A stretch of 64,000 nt of DNA from Smallanthus sonchifolius (taxonomy: Eukaryota > Streptophyta > Magnoliopsida > Asterales > Asteraceae). The stretch is from the NCBI GenBank assembly GCA_023525975.1, contig CM042034.1:23293501-23357500 (forward strand). The letters are read 5' to 3'. Position numbers and translations under genes: made by a program. Of the stretch, positions 10,103-23,190 are shown piece after piece; positions within the stretch are counted from its first letter, which is position 1; every line of letters starts with the position of its first letter. The notes beneath the pieces are model-generated. The model had not been told where the DNA came from, searched no databases, and saw only the letters and a list, made by a program, of their open reading frames with translations.

Positions 10103-12480
10103 CTAGATTCTATACCCGTGTATTACATGAGGTTGTATAATATAAACTATATATTTTTATAATGTGTAACTGACAATTACAATATGTTTATAATAGAATT
10201 CACATAATTATACAATATGATAAAAAAAACTACATAAATAATGAATTTTTATGACATAAAAGAGGAAATAAAGAAAATAAATTACAATCACAAATCTCTA
10301 AACACTAAAGCTTCTTAATATGGCTACAATGAGTGAGTATCCAAGCAGTGCAGTTGCAGAGAAGTACTCTAACATGTGCTCTCCCTGGAGTTCATATCTA
10401 TAGCATTGCAGAAAGTGGCTGCCATCTACAAACACAATTCACAATTCAATAGTCTTAATAAGAAAATTTGGTACAAAGAAATGGAGAGAACTCAATATCA
10501 AGTTATCAAAAACAGAAGTATTAAAAAACCATTTACAAACCTCACTCCAATGAATATGAACTTCATTATCCTTCTCATTGAACCATCAATTTCTTCATGC
10601 ACCCTGGTATCATGTTTCTGAAAGTATGCTTCTATGATATATTCATGGCTCATAGAGACATAGACTGATGAAAATATATTTATTTGTTATAATTTGATTA
10701 GTTGATTATATTATACGATAGAGTTCAATTAAAGACACGTTTCAATCAAATGAAAAGATTGAATAGACACCATTGAGTGTTTATGACCACAATAATTGGT
10801 TAAGAGTCACTTTATATCTAATTTGCCTCTGCAGGCATTATACAATAACCAAAAATGGTGGTTAATTCAAAATATTACTGAAAAAAGTAAATGCTTTAAG
10901 AAACTGTTTTGAGACTTAGCATAAGGTAACATTTTCATTTAAGTATTAATAACAATTCTTCATATTCTGTAGGATACAAATAAAGTGTATAACCCAACGT
11001 ATAGTAGCCAGGTAACAGAATATGTTTTCCAAGACATTACCTGATGTAGAACTTGAAATTGTTACTGCAAACAATTAGACATGTAGTTCACTCACCTGTA
11101 AAAAAGTAAGCAACAAAGCATTGAGATAATCAAGTGTGGCAATAAACATATAACTCAAAAACAAATATTAACGATAAACAAACAACATAGAATTAATGAT
11201 CAACAATCACAGATTAACAAAAAACATTCCAAATAAAACTATTACAGAAACACAGGGGTACTGATTTATTGTTAGTTTACAAACTTAAAACCTAGGGATT
11301 GAGTAAATTCCAATAAATCAATCCAAATGTATAATTATAATCACTTGGATTAACATTCAACAACATATATGAATACATGAACAACAATTCAAAAAAGTTT
11401 GGAATTAGACCACTGTGTTTGATACAATTATTAGCTAAACTTTTAGTACAATCCTAACTAATGGAAGTGTGATTCAAGAAATTGAGGAGACACACACCAA
11501 GAATGAAAAGAGATATATAACCAAGATATAATTCCGATAATGATACATACATTCTGTAGACTCTATACAAGACTATATTCATAACTATAATTTCGAAACA
11601 TACTGAAAAAAGGGATCCCCTGAAAAAGAAAAAAAACCCCAAATCATAGATTTTGTGTTACTCGATTACAATCGGAAAGATGTGGAAACCATTATGATAG
11701 TCAATTTCAAGATTCAAGATCTCTGCTAGCCTAATGTTAATCGATATATCTAAACCATAAAAACTATCAAACAGACACAAACACATACACAAAAAGAAAG
11801 GCAAATTAAAATGATTTGGGAAAAAGCAATACACAAATTTAGTGGTTGATTGAACGACTGAGGAACTTACAGACATCAATTTCATCGTCGATATCGGAAT
11901 CGGACAAAGCAGAAAGTGAGTGAATACCCGGCCTGAGCGATTGAACATGGAACGAAGAGGTTCACCTGAATAGCCGGCATAGATTCACCTGAATGAAAGA
12001 AAACTAACCTGTAAGACGGAACGAAGAACACATGTGGAGTTTTGATTATTAGATGGAATGAAGGACAGATGCCATTGTCGTGAGAGTTAGAAGGTGAAGT
12101 TTTAGGGTTTGTGATAAAAGAGATTAGGTATTAGAAACGGGTTAGGTAGTGGGTCTAGGATCCGCAAGTTACAGAAATCGGGTCACAAAGATTTAGGCGA
12201 GAAAAAAGTTATGAGGTTTAATGACAGAATAACAGATGTAAAAAATTATAATCATTTATTAGGTTAAGGATATACCAATAACTATATAAAATTCGAATTT
12301 CGGTGAGTGTCGGGAAGCATGGGTCGAGAAAACCTTAAAATCGATGGGGCCAAGAAGAGCACCGCCCAACCGGGCTGAGCAGCGTCCCACCCACCCACCC
12401 ACCCACTCCCCTCCCATACCCTCCACACTTAAACATGAAAATACCCATAATTCTTCTTTCAACCTTTTTTAAATTTTTAA
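10103..12480 (-). mobile_element. Region to the right of a minus-strand Helitron 3' end (10103)
   Basis: On the minus strand the sequence ACCTCATGTAATACACGGGTATAGAATCTAG reads as a decayed GC stem-loop followed about 8 nt later by CTAG. The next host base is T, as Helitrons require. The Helitron body would therefore extend rightwards from 10103. The 5' TC end is not resolved. Between 10.3 and 12.2 kb several stretches look like spliced non-coding exons or captured gene fragments (e.g. CACCTGTAA and TTACAG motifs), but no protein is recognisable. 12350-12420 is C-rich low complexity. Confidence 0.35.
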
Positions 12481-12879
12481 TACAAGTAATATTTACTAAT
12501 TTTAAAATAACTACCTAATAAATAAGAATATATGTAAGATTAATTAAAAATTTTCATTTGATGATAGAAAAACATTACATAATGATAAAATAAAAAAATA
12601 CATCACTTCAAATTGAAAAAAGCATTTTCACTGTCGTCATGTAAATATATTCCATCAAAAACAAGCGAAATTGATATGCGTTTCTATGTTACATAATTCT
12701 GGAATATTAGCTTCTTTTTGTTTGGTATCAATTTCTTCTAGTTCAAAAGAAAATTGAATATAGTTTTCATCATACCTACAAAATCATTTGATATTCGTCT
12801 TTTAAAATCAAGTTATATAATATGATCCATACATACATTATGTTTCTTATTCTTTTCGGTGATCATGCTAGTGTCGGAG

Positions 12880-14105
12880 TGTGCACTACGTGCCAACGTT
12901 GGTGAGGACACCAAATGCTCGTTCCATTTCCTTCGTTGCTGCTTTTTGCGCTATTTTGAACATGTTTTGTTTTTCATCTTGGGGACATGGGAACGATTTG
13001 ATAAATATATAATTTTTCAGGATATATTCCATTAGTAAAATAATACTCGTGCTTGTATTGTACTCCTCTAACTTCAAACGAAGAGTCGGGCGCTACTCAC
13101 TTTATGATGTCATACTGATCAAGAACATTGATGACATTATTGGAACGAGAAATTCCAAATAACATATGCGAGTAGGGGTGTTCATCGGTTCGGTTAATGG
13201 TTAATTCGATTAAAGTTTTTTTTAGTCTTAATCGTTAATTGAACCAAACTGAATTCAAATATAGCTTACCCGAACCGAATAACCGAATTAACCATTCGGT
13301 TCGATTTCAGTTAAAACCGAATTAATAAAATTTAGCCAAAATTAACCGAATTAATTTTTTTGTCTGTTTCTGTTTATTGTTCGGAGCATCAACAAATTCA
13401 AACAACATAACCTTGATGGATAAATGTATAATGGATTGGGACAAATGAATTTTGGCTTATAAAGTAAAATAGGCTCATATAAAACTAGACTAAATATTAA
13501 ACAAGGGTAAAAAATATGGGCTTATGCTTTAATCGGTTAAATTGGGTTTTTCGGATATAACTGAATTCATAACTCGTCTAACCGTTAACCGAACCGAATA
13601 ACCATATTGGTAATTCGGTTACGGTTAAAATTAACCGAATAAACAAATTCATATTCGTTTCGGTTTTTTTTTGTTTCGGTCCGGTTTGGTTATTCGATTT
13701 TTATGCTCACCCCTATATGCGAGAACCATAGATCATGTAATGTCACTACTTGTAGTGTTATTGTCGGGTGTGGAAGATCACCTCGCATATACTGAGCCCG
13801 CCATGCAATCAACAATTATTCCACTCCTAATACGCACAATAAAACTACCAAACATTTCTAGAAAGCCATGTTTCGCTTCATCCGCCATACAATTGTTGGA
13901 TGGTACTCCACATCGGTTTACGCAAATATCGTTTGTCGTAAAGCTTAATGACACCTTTTGAGAAATTATACATACTTTCCTGTGCAGTTTTCTTAGACAT
14001 CTTCAAATACTAATCCTATGAGTCACATGCGGTGCCGTATGTCGTTTGACGAAGTGTGGTTGACACTTTTGGAAATGATTAAAGCCTCTTCTACTTCTTG
14101 AATCC
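12880..14105 (-). pseudogene. PIF/Harbinger (DDE_Tnp_4-type) transposase remnant
   Basis: Reading leftwards from about 14100, translated pieces include MSKKTAQESMYNFSKGVIKLY, then KRYLRKP and IQQLYGG, a typical PIF/Harbinger block. The C-terminal signature ERAFGVL follows at about 12910-12960 (frame 13077-12886). Frames are broken and a hAT MITE (13173-13715) sits in the middle. Family members cut and paste with 3-bp TSDs. This copy is a fossil. Confidence 0.7.
13173..13715. mobile_element. hAT-type MITE (543 bp) with 8-bp TSD
   Basis: It is bounded by TAGGGGTG...CACCCCTA and flanked by a perfect 8-bp duplication, TATGCGAG (13165-13172 and 13716-13723). An 8-bp TSD with short terminal repeats indicates the hAT superfamily. 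The interior is built of CGGTTAACCGAA-type repeats and has no coding capacity. It lies inside the PIF/Harbinger remnant and is therefore younger. Confidence 0.88.
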
Positions 14106-14249
14106 CATGATAATTTCAAAAATGTCATTCCTCCCTCTCTCTAAATCATTAACTATGCATATGAATAGTTATATGCTCATTTGAAACCGTCGTCTGAACA
14201 TCTCGTCATTATATATGGCATTCTCGACAAAGTAATCACGAACCATACG

Positions 14250-14660
14250 ATCATGTTGTGGGTGGCGGTGTTCGGAGGCGATGGAGGGCGGTGGGTGGCA
14301 GTGGTTGGCGGAGGTGCGGAGGCCGTGGGCGGCAGTTGGGGTGGCGGCGGCAGGGGTCGGGGTTGCGGGGTGCGGATGCTACAACAGTGAGTGGTCGACG
14401 ATTCCATTTCCTTTTCACGAATCCCTTAACCAAACACATTGAAAAAAGAATTCAGATTCCAATTCCAACAAATTATGAAAGCAAGTAGCGGCGGCAGGAG
14501 GTTGATTACGTGGTCGGGTGGCAGCGATGCAGTCGGGGGAATGGGTCTGTGGCGGCGGCGATAAAGACGGCGGCAAGCGGTTGGTGGTGGGGGTCGGGGG
14601 TAGCGGCGTTTAGTCCAGGGTCGGCAGGGCGAGAGCGACGACATACAGTAGGTGGTTTTA
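14250..14660. repeat. GGC/GGT-rich low-complexity block
   Basis: Two G-rich stretches (about 14255-14385 and 14500-14640) contain irregular GGCGG/GGTGG repeats, unlike the AT-rich surroundings. Frames open on both strands give only Gly/Trp/Arg or Pro/Arg low complexity, so I do not call a gene. Confidence 0.5.
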
Positions 14661-15402
14661 CTATTCAAAGTAAATATATGATTTTTTTTCCTATCTATTA
14701 TTCTCGAGAGAAATTAACTTTAACATTTACTATAGAAAAACAGAGGCTGTAAGAGAATTCTCTGCCCATCTCTCATCCCCACCCCATCCTCATATTTTAA
14801 CAAAATAACATAAATATTTACTCCATCTCATCCCCCCTCCTCATACTCTATCCCTATATTTTTTGGGGACGACAAATCCATCCTCATATTTGTGAGGTCA
14901 CTATTCATCCACCTATCCATTTATTTATATTTTTTTATGAGTAAATGTGAGTGAAAGAAACAAAAAATACAATTTAAAAAGAATAAAAAATTATTATTTA
15001 ATTAAATAAATATATATATATAAAAAATTGATGTGAGAGATTTTTGGAAAATTATAGATAAATTTAGAAAATAATGTTGTTTTGTTAAATTATAAAATGA
15101 GGATAGAGAATGGACTATGAATGCTCCAAAATGTTTTCCTGTTAAACATTTACCATTTTAGTTTTTACTATTTGAATCAAGAAAAGATTTTGTTAAAACA
15201 TTACTTTAAATGGAAGATTCTTTCCCGCCATCCCGAACAAGAACCAAGTTCAACACCATGCTCGGTTATTCGGTTAACCGAACCAATGCTTAAATATCGA
15301 CCCACTATGTGAAATCTTCTAAGTTTGTACAAACTGAAGTTTTATAAATTTTAAGGACATGTTTTAGGTTTCCCTTGTACTGTTGTCGTTGGCGTGCCAT
15401 TT
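14660..15402. other. Intergenic AT-rich stretch downstream of DGAT2
   Basis: This is pyrimidine-rich and then AT-rich sequence with no recognisable gene. It contains a short GGTTATTCGGTTAACCGAACC fragment near 15265, like the interior of the 13173 MITE. The 3' UTR of the DGAT2 gene should lie in its right part, but no clear polyadenylation signal was chosen. Confidence 0.4.
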
Positions 15403-18400
15403 TTACATAATTCTTAACTGAAGATGAGGATAACCCGCTCTCGCTTTATGCCTCTCGAATAGATCTTCAACCGCATCCACGTATTGCCTGTGTACTTCCG
15501 AAACCTGCAACCATATACAGTTTCGTTTGTTCATACCAAAAACGTACCCGAAGCAGATTTATTAGCTATAATACCTCTTCCATGGTAGGTGTAGTGTTTT
15601 TCTTGAAATGTATCGGTCTACCAACCACCACATGCATCGGTTGCTGGTAGGGTATAGGAGACCTGAACAAAAGAAAGCCCCAAATCATTAAATGATGTGC
15701 GCATACCCGAAAATAGTAAAATGAAATGAAGTGCACGCACCCGAAAATACCCCAGAAAACAACCGGGGTGAACTTTATAGCCCGAGACAATTTCAGGAAC
15801 AATTTTCCACGCGGCTTCCACCACTTGTAAACATAGGACTGCATCATCGAACACATTTGGTTGTCAAAACACAAGCCAATGCATGAAAGCAAGTGCATAC
15901 AACCAACAACCAACCACCAAATGAATATGACAACTATAGAAGACGGGGTAGAATCAAAACCGACAAGGGTTATACCTGACCGAAACCAAAAACTGGAACC
16001 AAGGGGGAATTAGTCTCCATTGCAAGGCGTACGAATCCTTTTCTTGCTTTCAGAAAGGCGATCTATGGTAAATTATTATGTTAGACCATCTCAAGGTCAA
16101 TTAACCCACCATATAACAAAATAAAAAAATATGTATATGACAATTTTGACCCATTTAGAATAAATAGGTCGATTTAGGTTTCGTATCATCTGTTACCAGC
16201 CAAATGTGTAAAATAAAAGTTACTAGCTAAACAGAAACATGTCAAATGACGCAAAAAGCCACCCAGACAGTTTAATATCTCTAAACGGATAAAATCATAT
16301 ATATTAGCTACAAGGAAACGGGTCAAATTGTTTTAATTTAATCTATGAAACCTTCTAAATCATTTTAATCAAAATATTAGATTATTATTGAAAACAATAT
16401 AGCCCTTGTTATGAATCTGGAACTAATAATTTATTAATGGCAGAGTATTTCAGTTAATCTCAACCTCGTCATAGCAAATGATTTACACATTCTGACCAGT
16501 TACACCTGACCCGCTCACCTTGCGACCTCTACTTGTAAGTTGGACCCCTATTATTTTAATTTATGGATTCGCCACAGATCAGAATTGCATGAAATGTAAT
16601 AGTAATTATGTTAGACACTTGGATCATTTCCAATGTTCAATTTACTAGTGCATGGGAAAATAAAAGCACTAAATATGTTGATATAAATACAAAATAACAG
16701 TTGAGTTGACAGTACTAAAATAAATATTTAAACAATAAGCATTTTTAAGAAAACTTGAAATTACTAATTCAAAGGATCTTTATAATTGAACACCAAGTAT
16801 TTCTATCTTAAGATCCTTGGTAAGTTGCTATAGTTAAATACATTAATCAGGTGTTGAAAGAAGAAATCCTATAAAAATGTTTTTTTGAGAATTTTACCTC
16901 AGAATCATGCTCCATGTAAAATGTCTCCTGCACTCCACCAGGTATGACTATGCAGCTATAACCAGCTTTTAGGAGAGAGGAGAAATTTTTCCTTGTTGCA
17001 GCTGTTAGTCCAAGCCATGTCCATATATGCCTCAGGAACGGCGTATAGAACACCTGTATGGATGTTAATTCAGATACATCATATATATGAGACAAAACTG
17101 GAGCAACATCATAACCAAAGGTGGCAAAATGGTGAATTGCTAACGGGTTTTTGGTGCAGGTAGAAAATCACAGTGGAGAGGGTTGACCCACAAAACCTTT
17201 TTGTCCTGTTTTCTAAATCTTTTCTACATATAGTTGCTTTTAAGAGTGATTATACAATGTTTATTTTTATATATTGAATAAAGTGGTTTAGTAGGTTTTG
17301 TGTATTAATATACATTTTGGGCAACTTTCAACCCGTTTGACTTGTTTCCTTTTTAGCTATCTTTTTATTTAACTCATTTGACCCTTTAAAAATGACCTGA
17401 AGCAATTTGTTCATAAGTAAATGGATCGAAATGGCCACCTACAATTATAATAGTAATAATACTAACTATAATAATTATAATAAAAAAATAAAAAATAACA
17501 ACAATAATGCCAAAGCAGTAAGAATAATAATAATAATAAAATATATATTTGGAATTTCTACAGCTTCAGGGGTAGCAGGTCTTACAGCGGTACTTGCAAG
17601 GACCTTTATTTTAGGAATAGGCATAAAACCCGTAAGATCTGCTAGTGCGACAACTCCAATCGGCCAAACTGAATGAGGCTCGTACCCAAAAACTGCATGG
17701 AGAATGGCATATAATATATTTATATTACTAACAAAGAGGACTATCAGTAGTAAGCTTATACAATAAAAATGAAACCAGTGAAGGAATGTTTCAATCATAT
17801 TTAACTATGATTCATTTATGCTTCAGAGTGAAACTTAAGGTTACTTCCAAGGCAAAAAGCAACAATGCTCTTTTGCTTGGCAAGACATAGTTTCTTGGAG
17901 TGCTCGCATTAACTAGAAAGGCTGTTCTTGTACAAGAGGAATAGAAATATTCATGCACATAAAAATCGAAGATAGGAGAAGCAAAGAAGTCCAGTTGTCA
18001 AAAAACCCAAATTTAGTTGTTCTTAATGTTACTACCTCAAACCCATAAAAAAGAGAAAACAGAAAAGAAAAGAACATCCATTTTGGGTAGTCCTAACATG
18101 ACCCAACATTTCCTTTTTGCTATGTTTTATCACTTGCTTTACTTTTTCATCTCTTAGTAACTATCACTTGAACTTAGCAACTTTGAATGTGATCCACAAG
18201 TTTTCTTTACTCAATCCTTTTTAAGGGGTGTTTAATCAACAGTTAAACATTTCTATTAAAGCATATGTCATGTCATGTGTTACCTTTATTGGTGATGGAG
18301 GGAGTATTAGAAATCTTAAGTTTCTACATTTGCACATCTCTAACTTTAAAAAGATTCGGTGAATAATTATAAACTTGCCCATATAATTTCAAACTTCTCC

Positions 18401-19832
18401 TATGTTGTGTCACTGTAACTCCCTGTTTTTAGATATTATAAACACTTGCTAAAAAGTACCCAAAAATGCTCGCAACCACACGCACACAACTTTATATCAA
18501 TCCTGTAAAATGTAAATTCACTCCTGGTATTTATTACTATTTTTGATTTGGTCTAAGGGTGATGCTCAAGGTGAATCCTGACATGGCCAACCTGCATGCC
18601 ATACTAAGAGCTAATTTATGGCCACGGGTACCCTTGATCCATAAATCTGATATTGTATCCCATAGACACCTTATACATATGTCTACAGTTAGAACCACTA
18701 CAGTTCACAGAACCATTTCATCTCCAATATCCAATCAGTTGGTGTCAATTCTCAACCAAACAAGAGTGAATTCACACTGTATACCACCAAATTCTCTGAT
18801 ATGTATTGCTTATATAAGTTGCAAAAAATTGTGTCAATAAAGAACTCAAAAATATCAAGTACATAATTTACTAAATTACCATAAGCCTGATCAGGGTTGA
18901 AAGCTTTATAATCCTCTAAATGTAGAGTAACAGGGAAAAATCCAACAGCATGCTTGCATATGTATCTGAAATCGAAAGACATAAAACTTCAATTGTGTAG
19001 TACTACCATCAGCTACAATTGCTATAACAAAATTGAATCACATCACAAAGTTTTATATTTCTTAAACCGATTCTTTTGATCAAATTACACGTTAGAAGCC
19101 ATATATTCGGATCCAACCGATCAGTATTTATTAAAAATATATACTGAAACTACTTAAAAGCAGGTAGATTTTAGAATGCAATCTAAAATTAATCTACTGT
19201 TCATCTTTTTTAAATGAGAAAAGTTCAAATTCCTTACACTCCATCCTTCTGTGTTAATTATTTTAATTCATTCTCTCTCAATTCCAAATTTCAGTCCATA
19301 TAATCAAACTGATCAAACAAACAGTGACTCGCTGACTCCAGACTACCTGATTCTCAAAACAGCCTTCACAATTTAGGCAAATCTTGTGGCATCATGATCA
19401 TGCCTAATTTAGGTCATTATGTGTATGAATCATACTTCAATTTACATAATAATTAGGTATTCAGTATTCACCTGCCTAAAGCTCTGCCCGATCTACTCCT
19501 CTCGTTAATCGGAATCACAATTAAGATCACAAGAATTCCGATCACGCTGAATCACATAAGAATTTACAATATCAAACGAAAACAGATCAAAATTCAAAAT
19601 AACAAATCCGAAGGTGATTGCAGATCACTTACAGGAAGAATTTGTGAAGAGGAAGAAAGAAGAAAGAAGCGAGAATGATAACAGCGTTGAGATGTACAGA
19701 GCCGAGCCAAGCTATCATTGCAGGTATCGTGTGAATGAGTGGCTGTTTTTTTCCGGTGAACTCCGCCGGTGTTGGTTTAGACATCGGCGGCAACGGTGGT
19801 GAGGTTCCGTTTGTATTCTCCGTCGTCGACAT
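15403..19832 (-). CDS. DGAT2: Diacylglycerol O-acyltransferase 2 (DGAT2), nine exons
   Basis: The enzyme transfers an acyl group from acyl-CoA to diacylglycerol, the last step of triacylglycerol synthesis in the ER membrane. Exons (descending): 19832-19633, 19546-19472, 18965-18880, 17692-17586, 17053-16898, 16062-15976, 15838-15741, 15662-15575, 15504-15403. All introns are GT-AG and all phases agree, giving 999 nt and 332 residues, normal for plant DGAT2. Two hydrophobic segments lie near residues 38-60 and 67-80. Family blocks follow in order: RYICKHAVGFFPVTL, YEPHSVWPIG (EPHS 125-128, the plant form of the HPHG acyltransferase motif), TPFLRHIWTWLGL, PGGVQETF (194-201), RKGFVRLAMETNSPLVPVFGFGQ split by no intron (from residue 215), YKWWKP, QPMHVVVGRPI and the C-terminal VEDLFERHKAR. 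The start is the ATG at 19832. An in-frame upstream ATG at 19886 would add 18 residues without resemblance to the family. No disabling change is seen. Confidence 0.95.
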
Positions 19833-20560
19833 GAGAAGAGTTGTACAGAGAGCTTTGGGAGTTGTACAAATAGTTGTAATTAACAATTTATAAGCTACAA
19901 CTTAGAGGAGTCAAGAAGGGTAGATTGACTTGGGCGACACACTCAATGCTCACATGTGTCACCCCTCTGTTTTCGTATCATCTATTCATCATTTTCTTTT
20001 CTGTTTATATATAGTGGCTTGGGATGAATAAAAAAGTTATAATATTCGAAAAACTTGAAGCTCGAAACATTTGGGACGGATAATACGATGGTTGTTTGAG
20101 TATGGGACCGGGTATGAAACTAGTTTTATAAAATTTTACAGGTATCAGTTTGATAATACTCGTCCGATTAGCTGAACTCATTTATTTAAATATATTAATC
20201 TATTATATAATTTAAATATTATATAATATATAGTATGTTAAAGTTGACAGAAATTTGAAATTATTTATGTATCAAATTTTAAAGTTGGTTGTTGAACTCG
20301 CACCATTTTTATGTAAGGTAAACAACATACAACTAGGTTATTGGTGAATGTTATATTAGTTAGGATGAGTCCTTACGAAACCCTAAATATTGTGAAAACT
20401 AATCAAAATTATTTATTATGTATTTATCTAATCTTCTAACATTCTATTAAAATAAAATCATGGTTATATGAATATACTTCAATTGATATATGTATATCTA
20501 TGTACATTTGTTTGTATTTATATATTATAAACATCTACATGTGTGTAGATTTATTATAAT
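19833..20560. other. Upstream region of DGAT2
   Basis: This is the 5' UTR and promoter side of the minus-strand DGAT2 gene. The pyrimidine-rich leader is short. No confident TATA box or other element was picked. From about 20040 onward the sequence is AT-rich and featureless. Confidence 0.4.
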
Positions 20561-21168
20561 TAGACGTGTAATTAACCAAATGTTCAGTGAACCGTTCATT
20601 TATATTTGTTTATTTAATTAATGAACGAACATTAACAAATTTTTTTGTTCATTTAATTAAATGAATGAACATGAACATGAGCATGTGTCTCCTTCGTTTA
20701 TTTACGTTTGTGAATGTTCGTTTATTTTCGTTCATTTAAATTCGTTTATTTACGTTTATGTTCATTTAAGTTCGTTTATGATGAATTGATTATTTGAAGT
20801 TGGTGTTTTGACTATTGAAGTTTGTTTTAGACTATATTTTATATGTGTTTGTTTACTTTTGAAGGTACTTTTGATGAGTGTTATGTTTGGATATCTTTAT
20901 TAAGCTTTTAATAAGTGTTCGTTCAGTTACGTTCATTCAGGTTTGTTCAATTATGTTCGTTTATATTTTATGTTGGTAAACCGTTCGTTTATACTATTAA
21001 CGAACGAACATGAACTAACACAAACATGCTTATTTTCTTAATGAACGGACTTGAACAAGAAAACCCAATTCGTTTAAATGTTCATGCCCGATCAATTGTT
21101 TGGTTAAAGTTAAATGAACGAACCTGAAATGCCTCCTTTCATGTTAGTACGGTTCGTTTACGGGTCTA
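20561..21168. mobile_element. hAT-like MITE rich in GTTCGTTTA/AATGAACGAA
   Basis: The termini TAGACGTGTAA and TTTACGGGTCTA are imperfect inverted repeats (9 of 11). The interior is a dense mix of GTTCATTTA, TTCGTTTA and complementary AATGAACGAAC words. The flanks ATTATAAT and GTTATAAG match at 6 of 8 positions, a decayed 8-bp TSD at best. A similar word pattern recurs at about 35630-35850. No coding capacity. Confidence 0.5.
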
Positions 21169-22535
21169 GTTATAAGTATCTGGTCTACACATATGTAGGA
21201 AGTTTGTTATGAGGAACGGATAAGTGAAAGAAAAATTAATTAATTAGAGACATCAATAATTTAATCTTTTTATAACTATATCTTTTTTATTTAATTTTAA
21301 GAATAAATGAATGATTTTAATTAGTTATTGTTGAGTGCTCGCAATATTTTTGGTTCCCTAAGAAACTCTTACCATATTAGTTGAATATTTATAAGTTTTG
21401 TAATTATTTTTTAACAGTACTTAATATTAAAATAAAAATCGTAAATTAGTACAACAAAAATCAAGAAAAACTAAATAACACATACATCTTAGCATAAAAT
21501 AAATTAAAAAGACAACAAACAGAACCATACACCATATATCGTTACAACCAGACCGGCCAAGACAAGCACTAAAATCAATAATGTCCAACACCCGTCACCC
21601 ACTATATTCACGAATATGGATCGCGCGACTAGGATTACTAACCATTTTGGTTGTACTAGACACACTTTATTAAACATATTGTTTTTTTCAAGTGACTTGC
21701 TTTATACAACAAATGTTACTAACTTTTTTGTTAAAGGTAAAATTCTTTATTTTTGTGGGAGTAAGACTTGAATCCATAACCTTCTAAAACCTTGGTGTTT
21801 CTATAAGATTTTCCTTTATTACTGGACCATCAACCCCCGATGGTATGGTATATTGTTATTAACTAATAATACCAACTTTTTTCTTGTTAGAAACTTAGAT
21901 ATGACTCCCTAACAAACAAAAATCAAGTTCCACAATGCTATTGTGTATGAGTTATTTCTTAGATTTCACGACACACTTCATAACTAGTGAATGGCATTAG
22001 ACCTCTAGAGTCTCCAAAGCATAATCTAATATTCAATATTGTTATTATTATATATTATGGATATAAGTCCTATTTCTTATGTTGAAATATTTGTAATTTT
22101 TTTAAGTTATCAAATGATAACAAAGTCAACAAAGTTCAAGCTGTCGGGTCAAAGTTAACTAAACTTAAGTTTGGTGTTAAATGAATTGAGGAAAGGAATT
22201 TGAGGGACATATTAGTATTCACTTAGTTACTCTCATTTTCACTTTTAACATAAAGTGTTACAGATTTTGGAGAGGAAAAGGAGTATTGAAAAGGAAATTC
22301 ATGGAATTGAAGTTAAATATTGGTTCCTTGACTAAATTCCAACTTCTAGCAAGAGTTGGTAGTGATCTAACAACTAACTATATGTAATTGTTTCAATCTA
22401 GTTTTATATTTCAAGTTCTAAGTGGATTTTGTTACATAAGGCTTGGTTTTTTCCTCAAATTATGTCGTCTCATAGTTCTATAATTGTATCCAAGGTTCAT
22501 TACATGTTAGGAGTGTTTAAGTCATTCCTTCTTCT
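21169..22535. other. Intergenic, no gene seen
   Basis: AT-rich sequence without recognisable coding or element borders. Parts may belong to the degraded copia element whose gag follows. Confidence 0.4.
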
Positions 22536-23190
22536 GCCGAATTAAGATAAAAATGCCTAAGAATATCCTTGTGTTTTTCATTTTATCACACCCTTAGAGA
22601 TCACGCTATGAGCACATGACTTTCAAGTTGCATAAGAGAGTGTTCCTCTTTCTTGTGCTTAAACATATGTTTAAAATCCCCAAGTGGGAGTCACTTTGTC
22701 AATAATACATGACACATAGTTGGATTCATCCATCTTTTTGTCATTGCGAATGAATTGACTAAGGAGACGCAACATTCCGTTGTATTGCTTCATTACACGC
22801 CTTAAATCAACCCCTTTATGGTTATTAAACTTACAGGCAAAGAACTTATTACTATAAACATCATCTTCCATCTATTTTGGTTCAAGTGAATCTTATAATT
22901 CATTCATAGAAGCAACATATTTATAAGTATCAAAAAGGACATCACACATACGGTTTAAGATTAGCCTTTACATACATAATCGTCATTCTCCCACATGTTT
23001 CTCCTCCTGGTATCTTCCAAAAGTTTATCTTCCTCGATCCTTGGCATATGTATACTCGAAACATACACAACCTTCAACATGGTGGGGATAAAAACACGCC
23101 TTGCAGCCTTCTCTTAAAGTTGTTCAAACTTCTCAAAATTTTCAAATTTGGAAGCCAGTCCTCTAACCAACTATACATCCTTTGGGATAA
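22536..23190 (-). pseudogene. Ty1/copia gag (UBN2-type) remnant
   Basis: Reading leftwards from about 23190, pieces such as RRNMWENDDYVCKG, MCDVLFDTYKYVASMNEL, MEDDVYSNKFFACKFNNHKG, VMKQYNGMLRLLSQF and MDESNYVSCIIDKVTPTW follow the order of plant copia gag proteins. Several stop codons interrupt them. No zinc knuckle, protease or pol part was recognised next to it. Confidence 0.7.

Noticed and set aside
14181..14752. Gly/Trp/Arg- and Pro-rich open frames on both strands
   Set aside because: They are products of GGC/GGT low-complexity DNA. Overlapping frames on both strands show no family motif.
19833..19886. Upstream ATG of DGAT2 (18 extra residues)
   Set aside because: In frame, but the added residues do not resemble DGAT2 N termini. 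The ATG at 19832 gives the usual length.
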